Origin: Paenibacillus lupini
GTDB lineage: Bacteria; Bacillota; Bacilli; Paenibacillales; Paenibacillaceae
DNA length: 64,000 bases
Direction: 5' to 3'
Assembly (NCBI RefSeq): GCF_011761355.1
Contig: NZ_JAASRW010000001.1
Span: 682,001-746,000, forward strand
The notes beneath the pieces were generated by a model. The model was not told the DNA's origin, did no database searches, and worked only from the letters and a program-made list of their open reading frames with translations. Position numbers and translations under genes: made by a program. Below, piece by piece: positions 25,135 to 33,645 of this stretch (the stretch's first letter is position 1; every line of letters starts with the position of its first letter).

Positions 25135-25800
25135 ATGGCAAGAAATAAATATCCTGAGGAAACGACCAACCAAATCCTAACCGTGGCGCTTGATCTCTTT
25201 ATTCAAAAAGGATACGAGCAAACCTCGATTCAGGATATCATCAACGGGCTGGGGGGGCTGACAAAAGGGGCCATCTATCATCACTTCAAGTCGAAGGAAG
25301 AGATCATGCAGGCCGTTATCGATCATCTGTTTAAAGATGCTGACGGGATGTTGTCCAGCGTCCGGGACGATAAGAAGCTGAACGGTCTGGAGAAGCTTCG
25401 CAAGATTTCAAGCGTCTCGCTCAGCAATCCCGCCCAGAACGAAATGGCAGCTGTGGCACCAAACCTTTTGCGCAATCCGAAGCTGCTGGCAGCCCAGATC
25501 GAGCATATGATTGAAAAAGCGATCCCCATCTATATACAGCCCATCATCGAACAAGGCATGCGAGACGGCTCGATCAGAACCGAGTATCCGAGGGAGCTTA
25601 GCGAAGTGTTACTCGTTCTCACCAATCTATGGCTTAACCCGTCGGTTATCCCGGCTACGCCCGAGATGATGTTGAACAAGGTAAAGCTATTTGATGAAAT
25701 CTTGAAAGGCCTAGGACTTGACCTGTTTGATGAGCAAATGCTTCAAAGATATGAGGAACTGTTCCGTATGTCAGCTAGAGAAGTCAGCATAGAGAAGTAG
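25135..25800 (+). CDS. TetR/AcrR-family regulator
   Basis: 221 residues from ATG 25135 with AAGGAGAGAGCAA upstream. The seven-codon longer frame from 25114 runs through the operator. N-terminal HTH: ILTVALDLFIQKGYEQTSIQ, then IINGLGGLTKGAIYHHFKSK, the standard TetR recognition helix. The C-terminal ligand-binding domain is variable. Palindromes with the same half-sites precede both this gene and the pentapeptide gene downstream, so it probably represses itself and that gene. The GGLGG insertion before the recognition helix is slightly unusual. Confidence 0.85.
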   Translation: MARNKYPEETTNQILTVALDLFIQKGYEQTSIQDIINGLGGLTKGAIYHHFKSKEEIMQAVIDHLFKDADGMLSSVRDDKKLNGLEKLRKISSVSLSNPAQNEMAAVAPNLLRNPKLLAAQIEHMIEKAIPIYIQPIIEQGMRDGSIRTEYPRELSEVLLVLTNLWLNPSVIPATPEMMLNKVKLFDEILKGLGLDLFDEQMLQRYEELFRMSAREVSIEK

Positions 25801-25807
25801 AAGTAAA

Positions 25808-25830
25808 CTGCCTAAGGGCAGCTTATTTTT
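25808..25830 (+). terminator. short terminator after tetR
   Basis: CTGCC-TAAG-GGCAG stem then a T-rich CTTATTTTT, eight bases after the stop codon. Confidence 0.6.
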
Positions 25831-25832
25831 AC

Positions 25833-25865
25833 AGTCATACATACCATCAGTTGGTATGTATGACT
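25833..25865. promoter_or_regulatory. TetR operator 2, 14-bp perfect arms
   Basis: AGTCATACATACCA and its exact complement flank a five-base centre. It contains the TACATAC/GTATGTA half-sites of operator 1 and lies before the pentapeptide-repeat gene. Confidence 0.8.
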
Positions 25866-25913
25866 AACCAGAGTTAAAAACTAAAAAAACAATTCTAAGG
25901 AGATGTGGATGAA

Positions 25914-26579
25914 ATGAATCAAAAATTGACAATGAAAGAACGGAATGTAGTGACAAACTTTAGCGGAAGCAACCTGGTAAAAAGCGATTTTGCTGGCGTT
26001 ACGGCCCCTAAAGGACAGTTTAAAGGCAGCGCGCTCTCCGGTTCCGACTTTTCGGGCGCCAATTTGATCGGCAGCACGTTCAAGAGCAGCGAGATGCGGG
26101 GAAGCCGTTTTGACGGCGCGAATCTGACGGACTGCAGACTAACCGCGCTTGACCTGACTAATGCAAGCTTCAATCAGACGATCATCGTACGAACTAATTT
26201 CGCCAGCTCGGTGCTGGAAGGAGCCAAATTCCGAGGAGTAAGAATGACGGACGTCACGTTATCGAGAACCGATCTTAGAAAAACGACTTTTGAAGATTGC
26301 TTATTTGATGGGGTTGACTTCAAGGACGCCGATTTGAGCGGAAAATGTTTGGACGGACAGACGTTTGTCGGCGTCAGGTTTGAGAAAACCGCGTTAACCG
26401 ACGTTTCATTCAAGGGCGCTACCTTTAAGAATGTTTCTTTCCACCCGGGCTTTACTGTGACTAAAAAGTACTATCGCATGATCAAAACCATCTGTTTTGA
26501 CGGCGCAACGATGGATAAATTGACCTTTGCTGCTCTCAAAGGCATGGATGCCAATTTGTCAAAAGTCACAATCATTTAA
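25914..26579 (+). CDS. pentapeptide-repeat protein
   Basis: 221 residues built almost entirely of A(D/N)LXX-type pentapeptides, such as SDFSGANLIGSTF, SRFDGANLTD and the late DVDFKDADLSG-type stretch. This predicts a right-handed quadrilateral beta-helix of about nine coils. The helix is interrupted near residue 190 by a KKYYRMIKT segment. Such proteins can mimic DNA and protect gyrase (Qnr, MfpA, AlbG), but many have other roles. ATG 25914 has AAGGAG upstream, and GTG 25905 is too close to it. Control by the adjacent TetR through the 25833 palindrome is likely. Confidence 0.85.
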   Translation: MNQKLTMKERNVVTNFSGSNLVKSDFAGVTAPKGQFKGSALSGSDFSGANLIGSTFKSSEMRGSRFDGANLTDCRLTALDLTNASFNQTIIVRTNFASSVLEGAKFRGVRMTDVTLSRTDLRKTTFEDCLFDGVDFKDADLSGKCLDGQTFVGVRFEKTALTDVSFKGATFKNVSFHPGFTVTKKYYRMIKTICFDGATMDKLTFAALKGMDANLSKVTII

Positions 26580-26592
26580 AGGAGGGGATCCG

Positions 26593-26625
26593 ATGCAAAC
26601 CAAGACCATTAGCCCCAAGTGCTGA
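26593..26625 (+). other. 10-codon mini-ORF with strong ribosome site
   Basis: AAAGGAGGGGATCCG precedes ATG and ten codons (MQTKTISPKC) then TGA. It lies 13 nt after the pentapeptide gene. It is either a leader peptide or the start of a gene now deleted and replaced by the GC-rich hydrolase downstream. Confidence 0.4.
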
Positions 26626-26715
26626 AAGTGACGTTTCGGAGCCTATAGTGAAAGAACAAAAGCGGATTCTTTGATAGAGGATAGTTTAAAACAAAAATAA
26701 AGCGAGGGAATAGAA

Positions 26716-27888
26716 ATGGAAAAGATAACTAGTTCGTCAGAAAATATGAAGAAAAGAAAATTCACTGAGGGGCAGGATCGCCCGGAACTGCAAAAGGCCA
26801 TCGAGGAGATAGTCGATTCCGGTTTCCTCGGGGTGCAGTTGCGCGTGCACGATGAGAAAGGCGAGTGGGTCGGTAGCGCCGGGGTTAGCAGGCTGGGCGA
26901 AGCCACGAAGCCGCCTACAAATGGACACTTCCGGATAGGCAGCAACACCAAGACCTTCACCGCGACCGTGGTGCTGCAATTGGTCGCCGAGGGCAGGATT
27001 GGGCTGGATGATTCGGTGGTAGACTACCTGCCCGAGTTCGGGCTGGACCGGCGGATCACGGTGCGGATGTTGCTGCAACACACCAGCGGGGTGTTCAACT
27101 TCACAGGCGAGTACTACGAAGATGGAACGGTCGTGCCGGGGATCACGTGGCAGGGCCAGGAGTGGGTAGAAAATCGATTCAAGACCTACCGGCCGGAGGA
27201 ACTGGTACGGCTCGCATTATCCAGGCCGTTACGATTCGATCCGGGAACGGACTGGAGCTATTCCAACACCAACTACGTGCTGGCCAGGCTGCTAATCGAG
27301 AAGGTAACCGGCTGCTCGCTCGCCGAGGAGATGCAGCGGTTGATTCTGGGGCCGCTTGGGCTGTTGGGTACCGTGGTACCAGATACGCAGCCGGAGATCC
27401 CCGAACCGCACGCCCACGCCTACTACCGATACGAGGATGCCGGCGAGCAGAAGACGGTTGACATCACCTCCCAGAACCCCTCCTGGATTTCCACCGGAGG
27501 TGACATGATTTCGACCACCCAGGATCTCCACACGTTCATCTCCGCGCTGATGGGCGGCAAGCTCCTCCCGGCTCCGCTACTGGCCGAAATGTGCAAGCCG
27601 TATCCCAAAATCGGCTATGGCTTGGGGGTGTTCGTGCAGGACGTCGGTCCAAACGGCGAGTGTACCATCATCACCCATAACGGCGGCATTTCGGGCTACG
27701 CGGCACTGATGTACAGCACGCCCGATGGCAGCAAGACCCTGACCGCCTCCATTAACTATGTTGACGACGTCGCAATGTCCCTGGCAGTGGCGTTCCAGAA
27801 GGCGCTGCAGAGGCTCGTCAATGAGGTGTTCGGCGGCGGGCATGCCGAGTCGGCTGACGCGGCAGACCTGGCCAGTAATCAGGACTGA
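26716..27888 (+). CDS. serine hydrolase, class C beta-lactamase / D-Ala-D-Ala peptidase fold
   Basis: 390 residues, no signal peptide. The SxxK motif is IGSNTKTFTA (about residue 75), the YxN motif is WSYSNTNYVLA, and HNGGISGY near the C terminus replaces the KTG-type box. VLQLVAEGRIGLDDSV is also typical. Substrate unknown (peptide, ester or beta-lactam). The gene is visibly GC-rich from about codon 20 with many G/C third positions, unlike its neighbours. It looks like an actinobacterial-type gene acquired by transfer. The first 15 codons are AT-rich and may be local sequence. Confidence 0.85.
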   Translation: MEKITSSSENMKKRKFTEGQDRPELQKAIEEIVDSGFLGVQLRVHDEKGEWVGSAGVSRLGEATKPPTNGHFRIGSNTKTFTATVVLQLVAEGRIGLDDSVVDYLPEFGLDRRITVRMLLQHTSGVFNFTGEYYEDGTVVPGITWQGQEWVENRFKTYRPEELVRLALSRPLRFDPGTDWSYSNTNYVLARLLIEKVTGCSLAEEMQRLILGPLGLLGTVVPDTQPEIPEPHAHAYYRYEDAGEQKTVDITSQNPSWISTGGDMISTTQDLHTFISALMGGKLLPAPLLAEMCKPYPKIGYGLGVFVQDVGPNGECTIITHNGGISGYAALMYSTPDGSKTLTASINYVDDVAMSLAVAFQKALQRLVNEVFGGGHAESADAADLASNQD

Positions 27889-27924
27889 GCACCGTGGCCA
27901 CGTCAAATCTTACCTAATAGAGGC

Positions 27925-27973
27925 ATTCTAACGGGAGACTATAGTTCAATCAATAAAGCTGCAGCAGATCGGT
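27925..27973. repeat. 5' half of dispersed repeat with half a stem
   Basis: ATTCTAACGGGAGACTATAG followed by TTCAATCAATAAAGC and one arm GCAGCAGATCGG. The second arm and 3' module are missing. Confidence 0.6.
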
Positions 27974-28307
27974 TAATAGGCACATGGTATGGATCCCCCT
28001 GTATCTATGACTATATTCTGTCTTAAATATTAAGCGAATATTGAAATTAAAGGATTAAGATATTTCGCATAAATGACCTAATAGGATACCAAAAAAAAAG
28101 ACATCCGCCTCCATATTGAGGATAGATGTCTTCTTTCTGGTCATTCAGGCTATTGAGTTAACAAAAAATTGTATTAGTTCTTCAGCGCACTTCAATACTC
28201 TCTCTGTTTTTTTGACTAAACGTTAACCGCGTAATGGTTCCACCTAAGCAATCATACTGGGCTCAGGAGCGAATTCCATATACTTAAACATAGATATAGC
28301 CTGTGGT
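27974..28307. other. intergenic region, only a terminator found
   Basis: AT-rich with no supported gene. It holds the minus-strand terminator at 28091-28133. Confidence 0.5.
28091..28133 (-). terminator. intrinsic terminator, minus strand
   Basis: Read on the minus strand, AAGACATC and GATGTCTT with inner CCTC/GAGG pairs are followed by nine T. It can end leftward transcription from the SDR gene at 28308. Confidence 0.75.
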
Positions 28308-29207
28308 TCAATTGTTGAAGTAATGTCCCTGTTCGATATCTGGAATCAATGCAGTGTGCACGGGCCGCCACCCCAAGCGTTCCCGGGTCAGAGTGTTCGA
28401 TATTGGGTTATCGGTAAACGTGAAGGGGCCGAGAAAACCGAAATGGGCTTCTGCCTCTTCATGGGAAATACTGACAACTGGAAGGTTCAGGTTACGACCG
28501 ATGGCTCCGGCGATGTCACGGAATGGAATACCTTCTTCGCCGACAGCGTGCAACCGTGAGCCAGCTAAGGCTGATTCAGCGGCGAGACGGTACAAGCGCG
28601 CCGCATCAAGACGATGAACAGCCGGCCAGCGGTTGGACCCGTCGCCGACGTAGGCAGAGAAACCTTTTTTACGAGCAATGCTGATCAGCATGGAGATAAA
28701 GCCATGATCGCCCGGGCCGTGTACGGTTGGTGCGAGACGAATGACCGATGATCGTATCCCTTGATCTGCAAGTGCGATCGCCGCGTTCTCCGCTGCACCC
28801 CGTGGCACTGTGGAGTCGACCGCGATCTCCTCCGTTCCAAGAATCGCCACCGGGTTCGACCATGCGACCACTAAGGTTCCCGTGGTGAACACAAACGGCT
28901 TATTGGAGCCCTCAAGCGTCGCACCAAACATTTCGACGGCGCGCAGGTCGGCTGCGACTGCATCGGAGAAATCTGCGAAGTCGGTCTTGAAGCCTAAGTG
29001 AATAACGCCGTCTGCTGCGGTAGCACCCTTATGCAAGCTTTCGAGGTCGTCGAGGGCACCACGATGCACCGAAGCCCCGATTGCCGTCAACGATTTGGCA
29101 GCCTTGTCTGAGCGGGCAAGACCGACTACCTGGTGTCCTGCTTCGATGAGTTCGCTCACGACGGCGGAACCAATGAAGCCCGTTGCTCCTGTGATAAAAA
29201 TACGCAT
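28308..29207 (-). CDS. NAD(P)-dependent epimerase/dehydratase-like SDR
   Basis: 299 residues, extended/atypical SDR. The N-terminal Rossmann motif is FITGATGFIGSAVVSELIEA, followed by GLARSDKAAKSL and VIHLGFKTDF. The active-site YxxxK is not obvious, a common finding in the atypical SDR_a5-like group. AAGGAGG precedes the ATG. GC content is clearly higher than that of flanking genes, suggesting transfer. The AraC-family gene upstream on the same strand is a likely regulator; such pairs are common. Confidence 0.85.
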   Translation of the reverse strand: MRIFITGATGFIGSAVVSELIEAGHQVVGLARSDKAAKSLTAIGASVHRGALDDLESLHKGATAADGVIHLGFKTDFADFSDAVAADLRAVEMFGATLEGSNKPFVFTTGTLVVAWSNPVAILGTEEIAVDSTVPRGAAENAAIALADQGIRSSVIRLAPTVHGPGDHGFISMLISIARKKGFSAYVGDGSNRWPAVHRLDAARLYRLAAESALAGSRLHAVGEEGIPFRDIAGAIGRNLNLPVVSISHEEAEAHFGFLGPFTFTDNPISNTLTRERLGWRPVHTALIPDIEQGHYFNN

Positions 29208-29455
29208 AATGAAATCCTCCTTAATTAGCTGAAAAGTGGATCTACTTGAAGCACCGGTATTGCGAATATACGATTGGCATCGCCGGCCTCAAGACTAACT
29301 CATTATAGTCCGCATATCACTCAGGTTTTTGCCAGTTCCTCGTCACTTATTGCCTGATCCTCCGGAATACACCCTGATCTCTGGCCGTAAGATTAATCTG
29401 TATGCAGGAATGTCCGATACGGAAGTTGGAGTTCTTCCTATAAAAACTATATACA

Positions 29456-30385
29456 TTACTTTTGTTGACGTAATTTAGCGACATCTCTCTTTGGTGGGCT
29501 ACCGAAAAAGCGGCTGTAATCTCGGCTAAACTGAGAAGTGCTTAAATACCCCACCAGTTGACAAGCCGTGTTTACATCCATATAGCTGGATACCATCAGA
29601 CGTCTCGCTTCATGTAGGCGCAGCGCTTTTTGGTATTGCAGTGGGCTCATTGAAGTTACTGCCTTAAAATGTTCGTGAAACGAGGACTCGCTCATATGTA
29701 CCAGCTTGGCCAAATCCCTAATCTTCATTTGTTGGCAGAAGTTGTCGTGAAGCCACATAATTGACTTAACAATTCGCTGCATGCTCGAGTCCGCAATACA
29801 AATTTCAGCGACATGAACGCCAACCGGGCTGCAAAGGACTCGTATCAAAATCTCATCCATCGCAAGCGGGGCAAGCAATTTAGCTTCGACGGGATTGGAT
29901 AGACACTCCAGAAGCCTCGATACAGCTTTGATCATACCCAAGTCGGCGCTAATGACATAAGCTGCACGCCTTTCCCCAACGGCTGGTAGGCCCTCGGGAT
30001 ACACTTTCAGTGCTAACTCAGCAATCCTTTGTGGGTCAAGGTTAAGCTTTACACTCAGAAAAGGTTCAAAAGGGCTAGCTTGTGTGGTCTTCACAGCGAT
30101 CGGTAGAGCGATAGGGAACATGAGCATATGTGACCGCCCAAACTGATAGATTTCCTGCCCCACGGTGGCGACCTTTACACCTTGTGCAACCACTAACAGG
30201 GAGGGGGAGTTGAAAGTTCTTACGTAGTCAATATTAACTTTTGAATAACGGCTGAGGTTCAAACCGGGAATACACTGGCTAAAGGTGCCGTCAATTGGAG
30301 TATAGCTGTGGATTAGACGGGCCAAACGAGTCGTTTCAACATCAAGCAGTTCATCTGAAAGCGAATTTTCATCTGGAATCTTCAT
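29456..30385 (-). CDS. AraC-family transcriptional regulator
   Basis: 309 residues. N-terminal AraC_N cupin-like sensor domain (SLLVVAQGVKVATVGQEIY, then FEPFLSVKLNLDP), and C-terminal double HTH (MKIRDLAKLVHMSESSFHEH, TSMSPLQYQKALRLHEARRL, VGYLSTSQFSRDYSRFFG). This architecture is typical of regulators next to oxidoreductase genes. The ribosome site is weak. It lies 248 nt upstream of the SDR gene in the same direction and probably activates it. Confidence 0.85.
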   Translation of the reverse strand: MKIPDENSLSDELLDVETTRLARLIHSYTPIDGTFSQCIPGLNLSRYSKVNIDYVRTFNSPSLLVVAQGVKVATVGQEIYQFGRSHMLMFPIALPIAVKTTQASPFEPFLSVKLNLDPQRIAELALKVYPEGLPAVGERRAAYVISADLGMIKAVSRLLECLSNPVEAKLLAPLAMDEILIRVLCSPVGVHVAEICIADSSMQRIVKSIMWLHDNFCQQMKIRDLAKLVHMSESSFHEHFKAVTSMSPLQYQKALRLHEARRLMVSSYMDVNTACQLVGYLSTSQFSRDYSRFFGSPPKRDVAKLRQQK

Positions 30386-30579
30386 TTTGTTTCGAAATCA
30401 ACTCCATTTTATATAGAATCTTTGACTAACTAAGATGGTTTAAACTAATTAGAGTGGTATTGTGGAAACTGCCTTAATGGCTGTTCAGTATTAGTTAAAA
30501 TCTAATGATAACCATTATTTTGCCTGATAGACATGTGATCGTCAAACTATCTCGAGCTTCGATAAAAGACCAGTAAAGA

Positions 30580-30771
30580 TTGCCCCATGCCATCCCGTTT
30601 GTACACAGCACAACGCTTGGCGTCAATACATTGATTGAAGGTAACGGAGCGGTTATCGGGCTGCTTGTTACCAAGGGATTTCGCGATATTCTCGAAATCC
30701 GGAGACTCGTTTGGAGTATACGACGATCACGTATGGCGATAGAAGATCAAAATCAAGATAGAGAAAAATAG
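30580..30771 (+). pseudogene. fragment of a hydantoinase/oxoprolinase A gene
   Basis: In frame, FVHSTTLGVNTLIEGNGA followed by IGLLVTKGFRDILEIRRL matches the conserved N-terminal actin-like segment of HyuA (FVHGTTvxxNxL, then TTxGFRDvLEI). The preceding 40 or so residues and all the rest are missing, and there is no ribosome site. About 45 matching residues remain in a gene family of about 680. Confidence 0.7.
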
Positions 30772-30802
30772 GTGCATAAGATTAGAAACCTTCAGTTTTA
30801 TT

Positions 30803-30850
30803 CAGCTATCGATGAACGTTAGTTCGCAACAACATAGCAGCAGCCGGTTG
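30803..30850. repeat. 5' half of dispersed repeat
   Basis: CAGCTATCGATGAACGTTAG, then TTCGCAACAACATAGCAGCAGCCGG: the 5' module and one stem arm, directly upstream of the two-component promoter region. Confidence 0.6.
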
Positions 30851-30884
30851 GCACAGTTCATACAAACCAAAAGTAGATTGATGT

Positions 30885-30890
30885 TATAAT
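30885..30890 (+). promoter_or_regulatory. -10 element upstream of response regulator
   Basis: TATAAT 37 nt before the ATG at 30927. The best -35 candidate (TACAAA at 30861, 18-bp spacer) is weak. Confidence 0.45.
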
Positions 30891-30926
30891 TGGAAAATAT
30901 ATAAAACTGAAGGGGAATCTCATGGA

Positions 30927-31634
30927 ATGAGTGAAATAAAACTGCTTATTGCCGAGGATGATAAGGAAATACGAGATTTATTGAAAAAATATTTAGAGCG
31001 CGAATTATACGCAGTGGATACAGCAACTGATGGCAATGAGGCCCTTTATAGGTTTCGACAAGGGGGCTATCATTTAGTGATTTTGGATTTGATGATGCCT
31101 CAATTGGATGGCATTGAAGTTTGCAAAGCGATCAGGAGCATCTCTAATGTACCTATTGTCATGCTGACGGCAAAAGATCATGAAACAGAAAAAATATTAG
31201 GTTTAAGCATTGGCGCGGACGATTACATTACAAAACCGTTTAGCATCCATGAGGTCTTAGCAAGAGTCAAATCCCTGCTGCGGCGCTATATGATTCTTGG
31301 CAGCGAAGGAGAAGAACCATCTCAACATTTATTGGTTTTCAAGGGAATTGCTATTAATCCGAAAGCGTATACGGTACATATCGAGGGCAGCCAAACGGCG
31401 TTAACCGCCAAGGAATTTGAATTGCTAAAGCTGCTAGCCTCCAATCCGGGACAAGTATTTACAAAAACGCAAATCTTCCGGCAAGTATGGGGAACCGACT
31501 ACATCGAAGATGATAATACCGTAATGGTTCATATTCGTAAACTGCGCAAGAAAATTGAGCTAGACCCCTCTCAGCCTCAATATATTCAGACCGTTTGGGG
31601 GATCGGTTATAAATTTTCGGGAGAAAAAGCATGA
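30927..31634 (+). CDS. OmpR/PhoB-type response regulator of the bacitracin-type module
   Basis: 235 residues. The receiver domain is 4-118, with acidic pair EDD near residue 10, phospho-acceptor aspartate in LVILDLMMPQLDG, and the conserved lysine in DDYITKPF. The winged-helix DNA-binding domain is 135-230, with ALTAKEFELLKLLASNPGQV and VHIRKLRKKIE, ending TVWGIGYKF. It is most like VanR-type regulators. It overlaps the sensor gene by four bases (ATGA). It probably binds the 11-bp direct repeats at 32648-32691 before the ABC transporter gene. Confidence 0.9.
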   Translation: MSEIKLLIAEDDKEIRDLLKKYLERELYAVDTATDGNEALYRFRQGGYHLVILDLMMPQLDGIEVCKAIRSISNVPIVMLTAKDHETEKILGLSIGADDYITKPFSIHEVLARVKSLLRRYMILGSEGEEPSQHLLVFKGIAINPKAYTVHIEGSQTALTAKEFELLKLLASNPGQVFTKTQIFRQVWGTDYIEDDNTVMVHIRKLRKKIELDPSQPQYIQTVWGIGYKFSGEKA

Positions 31635-32662
31635 ATACCGCAATGACATTAGTCATGTTAGTGATACAGCTATGCTTGACGGCAATCGTTCTGCTCCTAA
31701 CGAGAAACACTTTAGGTGGCTTGGGATGGACCTTACTGGCTTTATTTATCGGGTTAAATTTGGCGATGCTCGCAGGAGCGATCCGTACTCGTCAAGATTT
31801 AATGCGCATTTCAAACCTCCTGCGTCAAGTAGCAGCGGGCAATTATAAAACCAGATTGCTTGCCAAGCAAGACGATCGATGGAACGAAATTGTTTTTACA
31901 ATTAATAAGCTCATTAGCAGGTTTGAAAAAATACAAATTGAAGCTGCTCAATCGCATGCGGCAAGACAGCGGCTCTTGTCCAGCATTTCGCATGATATTC
32001 GAACACCGCTAACTTCGATAATCGGTTATATAGATGCATTAAGAGATGGGCAGTGGGAATCGGAAACGGAATCGGAGAAACAATCCTATCTTGACATTCT
32101 ATCTGCTAAATCAGCTCGCTTAAAAGAGTTAATTGACGATTTATTCACAATGGCCAAGCTTGACGCCGATGAATTGCCCATGAAAGAAGAAATATTGGAT
32201 TTCGCCGAAATGGCAAGAGAGACGCTAATTGAGTTTTTACCGAAAATCGAAAAAGAAGAGATCAAGCTCGAGATCGAACTTCCGGAGGTAGCCTGCTTCA
32301 TTAAGGCAGATCAAATTGCCGTAACTCGCATAATCCAAAATATAATTAAAAACGCTATCCAGTACGGCGGAGAAGGGAAGGTTATTGGTGTCGATCTTCT
32401 TGAGAACAATGGCGTTTATGAACTAACGATCTGGGATCGAGGTCCAGGAATTAGTGCGGCTGAGCTTTCCCGTATCTTCGAGAGAAGCTATCGGGCAGAT
32501 AAAGCCAGAGGTTCAAGCGGCGGTGGAAGCGGACTTGGTCTATCTATCGTTAAGGCTTTGGCTGAAAAAAATCATGGCTCGGTGCATGCCAACAGCAAGC
32601 CTTGGGACAAAACGGAATTCACCATTGCGTTTCAGAAATCGATTGGATTAAGAAACAGTTAA
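31631..32662 (+). CDS. sensor histidine kinase of the bacitracin-type module
   Basis: 343 residues. Two transmembrane helices (about 5-22 and 30-48) with almost no extracellular loop, then a HAMP-like stretch, the phospho-acceptor H-box SSISHDIRTPLTSIIGYIDA, and a HATPase domain with N-box IIQNIIKNAIQYG, G1 WDRGPGIS and G2 GGGSGLGLSIVKAL. The lack of an outer sensor domain resembles intramembrane-sensing kinases, such as BceS, that read flux through a partner transporter. Its stop overlaps the repeat array that precedes the ABC gene. Confidence 0.9.
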   Translation: MNTAMTLVMLVIQLCLTAIVLLLTRNTLGGLGWTLLALFIGLNLAMLAGAIRTRQDLMRISNLLRQVAAGNYKTRLLAKQDDRWNEIVFTINKLISRFEKIQIEAAQSHAARQRLLSSISHDIRTPLTSIIGYIDALRDGQWESETESEKQSYLDILSAKSARLKELIDDLFTMAKLDADELPMKEEILDFAEMARETLIEFLPKIEKEEIKLEIELPEVACFIKADQIAVTRIIQNIIKNAIQYGGEGKVIGVDLLENNGVYELTIWDRGPGISAAELSRIFERSYRADKARGSSGGGSGLGLSIVKALAEKNHGSVHANSKPWDKTEFTIAFQKSIGLRNS

Positions 32663-32701
32663 GAAACAGATAAGCTCCAGTTAAAGCCGCTTTCTTATAA
32701 T
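32648..32701 (+). promoter_or_regulatory. 11-bp direct-repeat array and -10 box before the ABC operon
   Basis: Four head-to-tail 11-bp units: TTAAGAAACAG, TTAAGAAACAG, ATAAGCTCCAG, and the partial TTAAAGCCGCT (32648-32691), then TATAAT at 32696-32701. The -35 position has no consensus, which suits activation by the OmpR-type regulator. The first repeat lies inside the kinase's last codons. Confidence 0.75.
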
Positions 32702-32724
32702 AAGACAAAGAGGAGGCGGTACGA

Positions 32725-33645
32725 ATGAACGCCATTATCAAAACCGTTAATCTAACCAAACAGTATGGCGGTGAAAAAGCGGTAGACAATGTCAGCTTAA
32801 CCGTACAGCAAGGTGAAATCTATGGATTTCTTGGACGAAATGGAGCAGGGAAAACAACGACGATACGAATGCTCCTGGGGCTGATCAAGCCGACATACGG
32901 ACAGATTGAGATCTTCGGCAGCGATTTGCTATTGAGTAAGAAGGAAGTATTGCGAAGAATCGGTTCGATCGTTGAAGTTCCGGGCTTTTATGAGAATCTG
33001 ACCGCCAAAGAGAACTTGCAAATTAATGCGAAAATCATGGGCGTTCATAAAAACAACGCAATCGAAGAAGCATTAGAGATTGTTGGTTTACAGCATGAAA
33101 CAAGGAAACTAACAGGGAAATTCTCACTTGGCATGAAGCAGCGACTTGGCATTGCCAGAGCACTTTTGCATTATCCGGAGCTATTGATCCTGGATGAACC
33201 AACCAATGGACTGGATCCGATCGGCATCAAGGAAATGCGGAGGTTGATAAAAACATTGGCGCTAGAACGTCAAATAACCGTATTGATTTCGAGCCATATT
33301 TTATCCGAAGTTGAGCTGCTCGCAGATCGGTTAGGAATTATTCATGAAGGCAGACTGTTGGAGGAAATAAGTATAGACAAACTGCACACGGCCAACCGCC
33401 GGTATATGCAATTCCAGGTTGATGACGATAATAAAGCGGCGCTTTTACTGGAGAAACATATGGGTATTATCGATTATACGGTACAGGATGAAGGGAATAT
33501 TCGCATTTATTCTCATTTCGGTCAACAAGGCAAAATAAACAAACTTTTTGTTGAACATGGTATCGAAGTGGAGAAAATCGCGGTCAGCGAAAATAATCTG
33601 GAGGATTATTTCGCAAATCTTGTAGGAGGTGGTACGATTGGTTGA
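32725..33645 (+). CDS. BcrA-like ABC transporter ATP-binding protein
   Basis: 306 residues. Walker A is FLGRNGAGKTTTIRMLL, signature FSLGMKQRLGIARALL, Walker B LLILDEPTNGLDP, and switch histidine in LISSHILSEVE. The C-terminal extension of about 90 residues is typical of BcrA and CcmA-type drug ABC proteins. GAGGAGGCGG precedes the ATG. It overlaps the permease gene. Together with the permease and UppP it forms a BcrA-BcrB-UppP set, the type that gives bacitracin resistance in Enterococcus (bcrABD). Confidence 0.9.
   Translation: MNAIIKTVNLTKQYGGEKAVDNVSLTVQQGEIYGFLGRNGAGKTTTIRMLLGLIKPTYGQIEIFGSDLLLSKKEVLRRIGSIVEVPGFYENLTAKENLQINAKIMGVHKNNAIEEALEIVGLQHETRKLTGKFSLGMKQRLGIARALLHYPELLILDEPTNGLDPIGIKEMRRLIKTLALERQITVLISSHILSEVELLADRLGIIHEGRLLEEISIDKLHTANRRYMQFQVDDDNKAALLLEKHMGIIDYTVQDEGNIRIYSHFGQQGKINKLFVEHGIEVEKIAVSENNLEDYFANLVGGGTIG

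Noticed and set aside
27147..27461. Several long overlapping frames within the GC-rich hydrolase gene (both strands)
   Set aside because: High GC removes stop codons by chance. The hydrolase frame has all catalytic motifs, and the others show no motif or ribosome site.
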